DNA from: Chitinophaga pinensis
GTDB lineage: Bacteria > Bacteroidota > Bacteroidia > Chitinophagales > Chitinophagaceae
Direction of reading: 5' to 3'
NCBI GenBank assembly: GCA_945865295.1
Contig: CAMBDE010000011.1
Location: 1 to 42,283, forward strand
Length of the DNA: 42,283 nt
In this document: piece by piece, positions 1 through 7,895 of the stretch
How the letters are laid out: each line of letters opens with the position of its first letter
Position numbering within the stretch: position 1 is the first letter of the stretch
Program-made: the position numbers and the translations under genes
Notes under the pieces: generated by a model
The model's input: the letters and a program-made list of their open reading frames with translations, nothing else
Databases searched by the model: none
What the model was told of the DNA's origin: nothing

Positions 1-18
1 ATCCTGTCTTCCCGACCA
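1..18 (+). tRNA. 3' end of a tRNA gene, probably tRNA-Pro (partial, cut by window edge)
   Basis: The first 18 bases read as the end of a T-arm (..ATCCTGT), a 7-base acceptor 3' strand CTTCCCG, discriminator A and an encoded CCA. The matching 5' strand would be CGGGAAG, the form I associate with bacterial tRNA-Pro. An intrinsic terminator follows 14 bases later, as expected for a tRNA transcript. The anticodon is outside the window, so the amino acid is inferred. Confidence 0.6.
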
Positions 19-32
19 AAAAAGAAAGCAAT

Positions 33-54
33 AGCCTCAACGAAAGTTGAGGCT
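33..54 (+). terminator. Intrinsic terminator after the tRNA
   Basis: Perfect 9-bp stem AGCCTCAAC/GTTGAGGCT closed by a GAAA tetraloop (42-45), followed by a short T-rich tail. It lies just after the tRNA 3' end and should end that transcript. Confidence 0.75.
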
Positions 55-55
55 T

Positions 56-147
56 TGTTATGTCATGAATAAGCGATTCAAGCTCGCTTGAAATCGCGCA
101 TGAGTGAAATAACAAAAAGCCTAATGAATGAAATTCATTAGGCTTTT
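56..147. repeat. Two adjacent palindromes: an imperfect cruciform and a perfect 15-bp hairpin
   Basis: From 56 to 114 an imperfect palindrome nests TGTTAT/ATAACA, TCATG/CATGA and GCGATTCAAG/CTTGAAATCGC (one bulged A). Immediately after it, 115-129 pairs perfectly with 133-147 (AAAAGCCTAATGAAT/ATTCATTAGGCTTTT, loop GAA), with A-run and T-run flanks. The second hairpin could terminate transcription from either side. Confidence 0.6.
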
Positions 148-337
148 GATTTTATCCTTTTGCACTAAGGGTGGAAAAGGATGCCGGAGTGAAACGACGG
201 CAATCCATTTTCATTAGGCTTTTGATTTTATGCTTTTGCACTAAGGATAATCAGGATCACCGAACGAAGTGAGGTAATCCTTTATGCTTTTGCACTAAGG
301 GAAAGAAGGATCACCGAACGAAGTGAGGTAATCCTTT
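135..337. repeat. Mosaic of short direct repeats with REP-like palindromes
   Basis: A 36-base unit at 135-170 recurs at 211-246 with one mismatch, and its last 20 bases recur at 281-300. Between these lie three hairpins with GGAT...ATCC ends: 179-206 (inner GCCG/CGGC), 254-280 and 308-334 (inner ACC/GGT). Each has an 11-base purine-rich loop. The last two belong to an identical 31-base repeat (253-283 and 307-337). The arrangement resembles REP/BIME elements. No open reading frame is visible here, so 1-345 holds only the tRNA end, its terminator and these repeats. Confidence 0.65.
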
Positions 338-345
338 TAATTTAT

Positions 346-594
346 TCAAGCACATTTAAAACTCGTGACCGCCCATCTAACCAAACTATTGTTCTCGTTA
401 GGCAGATCCAATTTCTTTTTAATATTATATCTGTGATTGCGAATGGTCTTTTCGGAGAGATATAACAAATCAGCAATCTCTTTACTCTTTTTTTGTTGGG
501 CAATTAAACTTAGAATGATATTTTCCATTCTGGTTAACCCTCTAATGCCTAATTGAATGGTTTCTTCTAGAATAAGAATTTTAGTTTGTTCCAT
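346..594 (-). CDS. Orphan LuxR/GerE-type helix-turn-helix DNA-binding protein
   Basis: The 82-residue protein is almost entirely a LuxR C-terminal HTH domain. The scaffold and recognition helices are recognisable around residues 20-65, with the typical segment SKEIADLLYLSEKTIRNH. There is no receiver, autoinducer-binding or sensor domain, so it is either a stand-alone regulator or a remnant of a larger one. The short size is consistent with a complete GerE-only protein, since the domain itself is intact. Two near-identical 16-bp palindromes lie 52 and 90 bp upstream of its start and are candidate operators. The target genes are unknown. Confidence 0.75.
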   Translation of the reverse strand: MEQTKILILEETIQLGIRGLTRMENIILSLIAQQKKSKEIADLLYLSEKTIRNHRYNIKKKLDLPNENNSLVRWAVTSFKCA

Positions 595-645
595 GACTTA
601 TACATTGTTTAGATCATAAACCTATTCCAATAAAAATTATTTTAA

Positions 646-699
646 ATTAAACTAGTTTAATAAATACAAATGAGATAGAATATATTAAACTACTTTAAT
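646..699. promoter_or_regulatory. Twin 16-bp palindromes, candidate operator upstream of the LuxR-type gene
   Basis: ATTAAACTAGTTTAAT (646-661, perfect palindrome) and ATTAAACTACTTTAAT (684-699, one base different) have centres 38 bp apart, in the 113-bp gap upstream of the minus-strand LuxR-type gene. Paired dyads of this kind are typical binding sites for dimeric regulators; autoregulation is an inference. Confidence 0.45.
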
Positions 700-707
700 A
701 AGCCAAC

Positions 708-1994
708 TTATTTTTTTAAGATTGTCTTTAGCACTTCAAATTTTCCATCTATAGACTGCGTATTATATTGTAAGCCCAGAACATTTGCTACCAATGGATA
801 TACGTGTACATTTTCAAAGCCATCAATTGTCAATCCTTTTTTAAAGGCAGGTCCCCATGCCATAAAGCTTGCTCTCATTTCTACTTCTTTATTGTCAAAT
901 CCGTGTTTACCTTTTGTTGGCTTCGTTGTACCAAGATTAAACACTTGATGAATTGTCTTTGGCACTAAAATAAGATCCCCCAATCTATTAAACCTATCAT
1001 CCGATTTTTTATAATGCCAATGGTCAGGTGTTTCATCTAATTTATAAGTGGTGAATCGGGTGTCTTGCTTTAAAGCCTGATAAGTAGATTCAATCTTACT
1101 TGCATCTTTTGCATATAAATGCAATAAGGCATTACTCCAGGGTACATTAAAGTCATTTTTATTCACTGCGGGTGGTAGGGCAATCGTATTATCTACATCA
1201 ACAGTGGTCATACCATGATCTGATACAAAAATATAATTGATTGGCAAATTCAACGGTGCTAAAGCTGCTTGCAATGCATTGATACTGCTATCTACAAACT
1301 GTACAGATTTTTTAACTCTAGGATCTTCTGGTCCATAAGTGTGCGCATCATGATCTACATCTGGAAAATAAAAAGTGATCATATGTGGACGTCTATCTTC
1401 AGGAAGCATTAACCAATTTTTTACTGCTTGTATCCTTGTACCAATATTCGTTTTATCATTGTAGATATAATGGTATGTTGGTTTAATGCCTTGAATATCT
1501 GCTTCTGAAGCCACCCAGAAAAAGCTGGCAGCAAGCATTTTTTGTTGTTCTGCTAAAACCCACAAAGGGGTACCGCCATACCACTTACCTTCTGATACCA
1601 TTTTTTTGTTGGCCATACTATATTGTTGACCAGAAGCAACATCAATATAGGTGTTATCCACCAACCCATGGTGTGAAGGGTACAATCCAGTCACGATGGT
1701 ATAATGGTTGGGGAAAGTCACTGAAGGATAGGAGGGTTGCATGTATTTGGCTCGTACTCCTTTTTCACTGATCGTTTTTAAAAAACTAGCATCATATTTT
1801 TCTGTAAAGTCTGCTCTGAATCCGTCTGCCGAAATCAGAATCACATAAGGTTTACTGTATTGAGTAGGGTCATTTTTGGTCAATGGATTCACCTGTTCTG
1901 TAGTGTCTTGGGCAAATAAAGAGGTGGCCAAAATCATTGACAAAACCATTAAACTTAGGTTTCTGTAAAAAAAGAACATTGAATTATTTTTCAT
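708..1994 (-). CDS. Exported type I phosphodiesterase / nucleotide pyrophosphatase (ENPP, alkaline phosphatase superfamily)
   Basis: The 428-residue protein has an N-terminal signal peptide (hydrophobic residues about 12-28, cleavage near SLFAQ) and should act in the periplasm or at the surface. It carries the two-metal phosphodiesterase core: ISADGF (metal-binding Asp57), PSVTFPNHYT with the likely catalytic Thr93, FPDVDHDAHTYG, SDHGM and KHGFDN. The family hydrolyses phosphodiester or pyrophosphate bonds in nucleotides and related compounds; the substrate here cannot be read from sequence. It lies 16 bp downstream of a PAP2 phosphatase gene on the same strand. The two are probably cotranscribed and could act in sequence, a diesterase followed by a monoesterase. 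Confidence 0.88.
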   Translation of the reverse strand: MKNNSMFFFYRNLSLMVLSMILATSLFAQDTTEQVNPLTKNDPTQYSKPYVILISADGFRADFTEKYDASFLKTISEKGVRAKYMQPSYPSVTFPNHYTIVTGLYPSHHGLVDNTYIDVASGQQYSMANKKMVSEGKWYGGTPLWVLAEQQKMLAASFFWVASEADIQGIKPTYHYIYNDKTNIGTRIQAVKNWLMLPEDRRPHMITFYFPDVDHDAHTYGPEDPRVKKSVQFVDSSINALQAALAPLNLPINYIFVSDHGMTTVDVDNTIALPPAVNKNDFNVPWSNALLHLYAKDASKIESTYQALKQDTRFTTYKLDETPDHWHYKKSDDRFNRLGDLILVPKTIHQVFNLGTTKPTKGKHGFDNKEVEMRASFMAWGPAFKKGLTIDGFENVHVYPLVANVLGLQYNTQSIDGKFEVLKTILKK

Positions 1995-2010
1995 TATTTG
2001 CTTTAATTTT

Positions 2011-2631
2011 TTAAATTTTTCGAGTTGAAATTTTTTGATGAATCATGTTACTCAATTGAACACTCATCACAGCGACTATGATGCCTCCACCTAAATCCAT
2101 TGGGAAATGCTGTCCTAAATACACCCTTGAATAAGCACAGATCATTGCAAAGATAGAGCCAATGCTGAAGACCCATTTTGTAGGAAATAAATAAATTGTT
2201 AATAAAAATAAGGTAAACGCAGTGGCGGTATGGCCTGAAGGAAAACTATTATAAGCATGCATGACCACCCCTGGAACCGTATGGATATCATTTAAAGGCA
2301 TCCCGCTTGCAATAGGTCTAGTTATTGTATCCCAAATCAACCGCTTTGGAATTTGAGTGAGCAGTGTGGATAGTAAAAAATTAAGTACAATCAATTTGGC
2401 ATCTTTTTTAAACCAACCAAATACGATAGCTAAGAAGGGAATCCAAACCCATCCCTCCGCGCCCCAGGTAGCCCATTTAAAAAATTGATCCATCAATGCA
2501 CCGCCATCTGTATTCAAAAAAAGGAAAACTGGTATCCTACCAAAATAAGCACTTGTTCCAATAAGCAAAAGGGCACCCAATAGGCTTAGGTTTCTTGCTT
2601 TGATGTACAAATTTGGTGCTTTATCCAACAT
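2011..2631 (-). CDS. PAP2-family membrane phosphatase
   Basis: The 206-residue integral membrane protein has about five hydrophobic segments and the three PAP2 signature motifs in order: KRLIWDTITRP (C1), PSGHTA (C2) and SRVYLGQHFPMD (C3, with the catalytic His and Asp). The family removes phosphate from lipid phosphates such as phosphatidate or undecaprenyl pyrophosphate on the outer face of the inner membrane; the exact substrate is not determined. It is first in a two-gene unit with the phosphodiesterase at 708-1994. A -7-like box (TAAATTTG on the minus strand, 2655-2662) lies just upstream. Confidence 0.88.
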   Translation of the reverse strand: MLDKAPNLYIKARNLSLLGALLLIGTSAYFGRIPVFLFLNTDGGALMDQFFKWATWGAEGWVWIPFLAIVFGWFKKDAKLIVLNFLLSTLLTQIPKRLIWDTITRPIASGMPLNDIHTVPGVVMHAYNSFPSGHTATAFTLFLLTIYLFPTKWVFSIGSIFAMICAYSRVYLGQHFPMDLGGGIIVAVMSVQLSNMIHQKISTRKI

Positions 2632-2654
2632 GGTTCAAACAGTTTTAGCTATTG

Positions 2655-2662
2655 CAAATTTA
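2655..2662 (-). promoter_or_regulatory. Bacteroidota-type -7 box for the PAP2 / phosphodiesterase pair
   Basis: On the minus strand the bases read TAAATTTG, matching TAnnTTTG, 23 bp upstream of the PAP2 start. No clear TTTG sits at the usual distance further upstream. Confidence 0.4.
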
Positions 2663-2724
2663 CAAATGTTTCAGCCCCGTGTCAACTAAATATAGGAATG
2701 GTTGTTATAACTTTACGCCATCCA

Positions 2725-5562
2725 ATGAAAAAAAACAACGACAATATAGAAGTCATAGGTGCCAGAGAGCATAATTTGAAGAATTTTGATCTTTCTATTC
2801 CCAAAAATCAGTTGGTTGTTTTTACTGGAGTGAGTGGAAGTGGTAAATCCTCACTTGCCTTTGATACCATCTACAACGAAGGGCAACGTCGTTATATGGA
2901 GAGCTTTAGTGCTTATGCAAGACAATTTATGGGGGATATGGAGCGCCCAGATGTGGATCAAATTACGGGCTTATCTCCAGTGATTGCCATTGAACAAAAA
3001 ACAACCAATAAAAATCCCAGGTCTACCGTAGGAACTGTGACAGAATTATATGATTTCCTACGTTTATTGTATGCGCGCGCAGGTAAAGCATATAGTTATG
3101 AGACAGGCAAAGCAATGGTGCAATTTTCTGAAGCCGAAATCATTCAGGATATTCAAAAAAAGTTCAAGGATAAAAAAATCAATCTATTAGCCCCTGTGGT
3201 TAGAGGTAGAAAAGGGCATTATAGAGAATTGTTTGAAGAGATTAGGAAAAAAGGTTTTGTGAAAGCAAGAGTGGATGGAGAGATCATTGAATTAAGACCA
3301 AAATTTCAAGTAGATCGTTATAAGATTCATGATATTGAAATTGTGGTGGATCGTATTCCGGTGAACGAAGCTATGAAAACCAGGTTGGCAGATAGTGTAC
3401 AACAGAGTTTAAAAATGGGTAAGGATTTATTATTGGTTTTAGAAGAAGGGAAAGAAAAAATTGTGCAGTATTCCAAACAATTAATGTGTATCGATACTGG
3501 TTTAAGCTATGAGACACCTTCTCCCAATAGTTTTTCTTTTAACTCACCTTATGGAGCTTGTCCTACTTGTAAAGGATTGGGCAATGTGTATGCAATCGAT
3601 ATGGATTTGTTAATTCCCGATACAAGCTTAAGCGTCAATGCTGGAGGGATTGCCCCATTAGGAGAAGCAAGAGAAGCAAGTGTGTTTAAGCAAGCAAAAC
3701 AATTTGCAAGAAAATATAAGATCAATTTAGATAAGGCAATCAAAGACTTGCCTAAAGACCAATTGAATTTGCTTTTATTTGGCGATAAAAATATTACCAA
3801 TAATTTAGGGCTAGATTTAAACGATGAAAATATACCTGATACCTACACTGGTAGTTATGAGGGGATTGTGCCGATGTTAAAAAGATGGTTTACTTCTTCC
3901 CAAAGTACAGATGTGTTAAAAGGATGGGTGGAACAGTTTATGCAGCTCAATACTTGTGGAGATTGCAATGGTGCAAGGTTAAAAAAAGAAAGTCTTTGGT
4001 TTAAAGTGAACGAACTCAATATTGCAGCATTGAATGAAATGCATTTAAATGATTTGCAACAATGGTTTTTAGACTTGCCTAAAAAATTAGATAAAAAGGA
4101 TACGCTCATTGCAACAGGTATATTAAAAGAGATCAATGATCGTATTGAATTTTTGATGAATGTGGGATTATCTTATTTATCATTAAGCAGGCCTTCAAAA
4201 TCATTGAGTGGTGGAGAGTCACAACGTATCCGTTTAGCAACTCAAATTGGTTCTCAATTGCAAGGCATCACCTATATTTTAGATGAGCCTTCTATTGGTT
4301 TACATCAAAGAGACAACCAGCGTTTGATTGTGGCGCTCAAACAATTAAGAGATATTGGTAATACAGTATTGGTCGTAGAGCATAATAAGGATATCATGAT
4401 GGCATCGGACTATTTAGTGGATATTGGTCCTAGGGCAGGTATTCATGGGGGCCATGTGGTTGCAGCAGGTACACCAGCTTCTTTTTTGAAATTAAAATCG
4501 GATACTGCATTGTATTTAGCAGGTAAAAAATCAATCGCTGTGCCTACAGAACGTAGAAAAGGCAATGGTTTAAGCATTGAAATAAAAGGGGCTACCGGAA
4601 ATACTTTAAAGAAAGTCAATGCGAGTTTTCCTTTAGGCACTTTAACATTGGTCACCGGTGTGAGTGGATCAGGTAAGTCTACCTTGATCAATGAAACTTT
4701 ATATCCTATCTTATCCCAATTCTGTTATCATAGTAAGACCAAGCCAATGCCTTATGCATCGGTAACGGGGATAGAACATATTGATAAAGTGATTGAGATT
4801 GACCAATCCCCAATTGGAAGAACTCCAAGAAGCAATCCTGCCACTTATTGCGGATTCTTTACTGATATTAGAACTTTATTTGCAGCAGTGCCAGAAGCCA
4901 AGATCAGAGGCTATCTAGCAGGCCGTTTTTCTTTCAATGTAAAAGGTGGAAGATGTGACGTATGTGAAGGTGGAGGCATGCGTGTGATTGAAATGAATTT
5001 TTTACCTGATGTGTATGTGCATTGTGAAAAATGTGCAGGCAAAAGATACAATAGAGAAACTTTAGAAATTAGATATAAAGGAAAATCTATCAGTGATGTG
5101 TTAAACATGACGGTGGAGGAAGCTTGTGAATTTTTCCAAGCCGTACCTTTTATTTATAGAAAAGTAAAAGTGTTACAAGAAGTAGGATTAGGCTATATCA
5201 CATTAGGGCAATCATCGGTAACATTGAGTGGAGGAGAGGCGCAAAGAATTAAATTAGCCACTGAATTAGGGAAAAAAGATACAGGTAAAACTTTTTATAT
5301 TTTAGATGAGCCAACGACTGGCTTGCATTTTCAAGACATTCAATTATTAATTAGCGTATTAAATCGTTTAGTGGATAGAGGCAATACGGTACTGGTGATT
5401 GAGCACAATATGGATGTGATTAAAATGGCGGATCATATTATTGATATGGGTCCAGAAGGTGGATCTGCTGGTGGATTGGTGCAATTTGTAGGTACTCCAG
5501 AACAAATGATTAAAAAATCAACAACGCATACGGCTAAATTTTTAGCCATAGAAATGCAGTAG
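2725..5562 (+). CDS. uvrA: Excinuclease ABC subunit A (UvrA)
   Basis: UvrA is the damage-recognition ATPase of nucleotide excision repair, acting with UvrB and UvrC. From the start chosen here (945 aa, usual family length) the protein has two ABC ATPase modules: Walker A GVSGSGKSS near residue 35 and GVSGSGKST near 645, and signature motifs LSGGESQR near 493 and LSGGEAQR near 833. Zinc-binding cysteine pairs are CPTC (about 279), CGDC (about 411), CDVC (about 745) and CEKC (about 766). An upstream in-frame ATG at 2698 would add nine residues. I prefer 2725 because family members begin close to this residue and a -7-like box (TAACTTTA, 2707-2714) lies between the two ATGs. A weak AT-rich inverted repeat (5583-5631) follows the gene. 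Confidence 0.97.
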   Translation: MKKNNDNIEVIGAREHNLKNFDLSIPKNQLVVFTGVSGSGKSSLAFDTIYNEGQRRYMESFSAYARQFMGDMERPDVDQITGLSPVIAIEQKTTNKNPRSTVGTVTELYDFLRLLYARAGKAYSYETGKAMVQFSEAEIIQDIQKKFKDKKINLLAPVVRGRKGHYRELFEEIRKKGFVKARVDGEIIELRPKFQVDRYKIHDIEIVVDRIPVNEAMKTRLADSVQQSLKMGKDLLLVLEEGKEKIVQYSKQLMCIDTGLSYETPSPNSFSFNSPYGACPTCKGLGNVYAIDMDLLIPDTSLSVNAGGIAPLGEAREASVFKQAKQFARKYKINLDKAIKDLPKDQLNLLLFGDKNITNNLGLDLNDENIPDTYTGSYEGIVPMLKRWFTSSQSTDVLKGWVEQFMQLNTCGDCNGARLKKESLWFKVNELNIAALNEMHLNDLQQWFLDLPKKLDKKDTLIATGILKEINDRIEFLMNVGLSYLSLSRPSKSLSGGESQRIRLATQIGSQLQGITYILDEPSIGLHQRDNQRLIVALKQLRDIGNTVLVVEHNKDIMMASDYLVDIGPRAGIHGGHVVAAGTPASFLKLKSDTALYLAGKKSIAVPTERRKGNGLSIEIKGATGNTLKKVNASFPLGTLTLVTGVSGSGKSTLINETLYPILSQFCYHSKTKPMPYASVTGIEHIDKVIEIDQSPIGRTPRSNPATYCGFFTDIRTLFAAVPEAKIRGYLAGRFSFNVKGGRCDVCEGGGMRVIEMNFLPDVYVHCEKCAGKRYNRETLEIRYKGKSISDVLNMTVEEACEFFQAVPFIYRKVKVLQEVGLGYITLGQSSVTLSGGEAQRIKLATELGKKDTGKTFYILDEPTTGLHFQDIQLLISVLNRLVDRGNTVLVIEHNMDVIKMADHIIDMGPEGGSAGGLVQFVGTPEQMIKKSTTHTAKFLAIEMQ

Positions 5563-5622
5563 TGTCAATAATTACTTAATTAAGAAAATAAATCTGGTGA
5601 TAATAGCTTTGTAAGCGTAATC

Positions 5623-6084
5623 TTATTTTCTGATCATTGGAATATGCTCAATCGCATCCTCATAATACATCTCTCCAGCTTGCTCCCAACCTAGTTCTCC
5701 GTAAAATTTTTTAAGGTACAATTGTGCGCCAATTTTAATAGGGTGCTTGCCAAATAATCTTTCACATTCAGCAATGGAATATTGCATGAGTGCTTTACCT
5801 ACTCCTATCGCTCTATGTCTAGGTGATCCTACCACGCGTCCTATACTTTGGTAGCCTGGATAGCTTTGGTTTACATCAAATAATCGAGTACTGGCAATGA
5901 GTTCGCCGTTAAGCCATCCCATTGTATGGTAGGCTATTTGGTCGTTATTATCCATGTCTAAAAAGACACAGTTTTGTTCTACTACAAAGACCTCGCTTCT
6001 TAATCTTAACATGGCATACAGCTCGTCCACGGTGAGTTCCGAGAAATGCTTTGTGCTCCATTCTATGGTTGGGTTCATTGACAT
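5623..6084 (-). CDS. elaA: ElaA-like GNAT-family N-acetyltransferase
   Basis: The 153-residue single-domain GNAT protein resembles the ElaA family. The N-terminal block MLRLRSEVFVVEQNC followed by DMDNNDQIAYH is characteristic, and the acetyl-CoA-binding segment is around RHRAIGVGKALM. GNAT enzymes move an acetyl group from acetyl-CoA to an amine; the ElaA substrate is not well defined. Translation may begin at Met1 or Met3. It converges with uvrA (60-bp gap) and lies 24 bp downstream of the GT39-like gene, but differs from it in base composition, so cotranscription is uncertain. Confidence 0.85.
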   Translation of the reverse strand: MSMNPTIEWSTKHFSELTVDELYAMLRLRSEVFVVEQNCVFLDMDNNDQIAYHTMGWLNGELIASTRLFDVNQSYPGYQSIGRVVGSPRHRAIGVGKALMQYSIAECERLFGKHPIKIGAQLYLKKFYGELGWEQAGEMYYEDAIEHIPMIRK

Positions 6085-6108
6085 AGCTACAAAATTAAGG
6101 ATTTACAT

Positions 6109-7782
6109 TTACTTCTTTTGTAATATATAAAAGTAGTCTAAAGCACTATCTCTGGTTGCAGGGTTTATAAATTCACCGGTTAACATGCTTACATGAAAGC
6201 TTGGAATAGATTCAATTTTATTGAATTTTGTCATTATACTGTCAGGTACATTTTTATTTTCAATTAAAATGAAATCGCCCTTTTTTGAAGTATTTAAGTT
6301 TTCAATATTCTTGAAACTATAATTACTGTAAAAATCTAAACTTCTTGAATCAGTAATTTTGTATACATAAAAATCGCTTTTATTTATCTTTTTATCATTG
6401 ATGTATTTGCCTACTTTATTTCCTAATTGGAACTCCAATAGTTTAGGGTAAAAAAACAGATTCAAAAATAAATTGGTTGTTAATATAGTAAATAAAGCAA
6501 AATGTAAAATTTTTGGAACTCGATTATTATTAAAATAAAGAATTAAAGTAAAAATAACTACTGCTAACAATAATGAGATAGTAAGAAGTAGTTTATTACT
6601 ATTAAATGGAATAAATAACAAGTAAACTAATAAAATTAAAATGATAGCAAATACGACGAAGTTTATAATATTTATTATTTTGCTAAATTTTTTATTACTT
6701 CCATTAGATATTATAATGTTATTGATACATTTAGCTGTAATAATAGATATAAATGGCAAAACAACATAAATATAATGAGGTAGTTGATATCTACTACTTC
6801 CCAATGCTAAATAGGTGATTAAAAACCCCGGTACAGTAATCCATTCATGACTATTTGCAATTTTAAGTTTGTTTTTAATTAATTTAAATAATTCAAAAAT
6901 CAGTCCAATTATAAAAAACAGTGTCCACGGTAAAAATCCCCATAATAAGTTTTCAAATAAAAAAAAGATGCTATCATTTTCATGCCATATACTCTCTCCA
7001 GTTATTCTACCAAAGCTTTGGGTCCAATAAAAAAATCTTAGGCCTGAAGTGCCAGTCTTGCCATACATTACTTTTTCAGGATGTAAATCAAATTGTTGAT
7101 ATAATCCGATATCCATAGGAAGCAACAAAATGATGATAATTACTAATCCAATTAGATATTCCCATCTAAATAATAATTTATATTGTTTATGAATAATTAA
7201 ATGTGGGACAAATGAAAATATAGGTACCATTAAAGCAATAGGTCCTTTCGTCATCATTCCAAATCCAATAGCACTAAATGCAATAATTAAAGAAACCCAA
7301 TTTTTATTTTGTAACCAACTAGCAAATTTCCAAATCCCTAAAATCACCCAGCACATTAACATGGTATCCGTTCTTACATCATGTGTAATTAAAAACATTG
7401 CTTGGGAAGTTGCCAAGACCAATGCTGACAAAATAGCAATTTCTTTTTTATAATACAGCAATGTAAATTTATAGGTACTGTAAATAGCAACTACTGCCAT
7501 CAAAATAGACGGCAATCTAAAAGCGAAATCGTTCATTCCAAATAAATACATACTAAATGAACTAGCCCAAAAAAGAAATGGAGGTTTATCTAAATAGTCT
7601 TTTCCTTGGTCAAAAATTTGCAAAAAGCTTTTATTTTGTAACATTTCCCTACAAATATTCCCATATTGAACCGAGTCGATTTCAATTAATGGAATAAAAA
7701 GGCTGCCAAGAATATAAATTACAATACTTGCAATTATGTAATTCAAGTATATTTTGTGTGCACTTTTTTTATTATTAATCAT
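6109..7782 (-). CDS. ArnT/PMT-like membrane glycosyltransferase (GT39/GT83 superfamily)
   Basis: The 557-residue polytopic protein has roughly 11-13 hydrophobic segments. The first extracytoplasmic loop has the family's catalytic acidic residue (Asp36 in EIDSVQY), followed by YLDKPPFLFW at residues 63-72, comparable to the KPP motif of ArnT. These enzymes transfer a sugar from a polyprenyl-phosphate carrier to lipid A, glycan or protein on the periplasmic side. The C-terminal third is a less conserved soluble region. The gene is markedly more AT-rich than its neighbours, rich in ATA and AAT codons, which suggests transfer. It is divergent from a GT2 enzyme that could make its polyprenyl-phosphate sugar donor. 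The acceptor is unknown. Confidence 0.82.
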   Translation of the reverse strand: MINNKKSAHKIYLNYIIASIVIYILGSLFIPLIEIDSVQYGNICREMLQNKSFLQIFDQGKDYLDKPPFLFWASSFSMYLFGMNDFAFRLPSILMAVVAIYSTYKFTLLYYKKEIAILSALVLATSQAMFLITHDVRTDTMLMCWVILGIWKFASWLQNKNWVSLIIAFSAIGFGMMTKGPIALMVPIFSFVPHLIIHKQYKLLFRWEYLIGLVIIIILLLPMDIGLYQQFDLHPEKVMYGKTGTSGLRFFYWTQSFGRITGESIWHENDSIFFLFENLLWGFLPWTLFFIIGLIFELFKLIKNKLKIANSHEWITVPGFLITYLALGSSRYQLPHYIYVVLPFISIITAKCINNIIISNGSNKKFSKIINIINFVVFAIILILLVYLLFIPFNSNKLLLTISLLLAVVIFTLILYFNNNRVPKILHFALFTILTTNLFLNLFFYPKLLEFQLGNKVGKYINDKKINKSDFYVYKITDSRSLDFYSNYSFKNIENLNTSKKGDFILIENKNVPDSIMTKFNKIESIPSFHVSMLTGEFINPATRDSALDYFYILQKK

Positions 7783-7895
7783 TTTTTGGGAATAATTTTA
7801 GTCTATTTTATTCATACTAAATGAAATAAATATATTATTGTTCCAAATATATTATATTTATATTGAAATTAATCATTCGAATTATAAATATATCA

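Noticed and set aside
1..345. CRISPR-like array of short repeats
   Set aside because: The repeats are palindromic, irregularly spaced and few, without unique spacers of equal length, and there are no cas genes.
2698..2724. Upstream ATG adding nine residues to UvrA
   Set aside because: The extra residues are not UvrA-like and a -7-like box lies between this ATG and the one at 2725.
7863..7895. TTG start adding 11 residues to the GT2 protein
   Set aside because: The ATG at 7896 gives the normal family N terminus; the extra residues are AT-rich leader.
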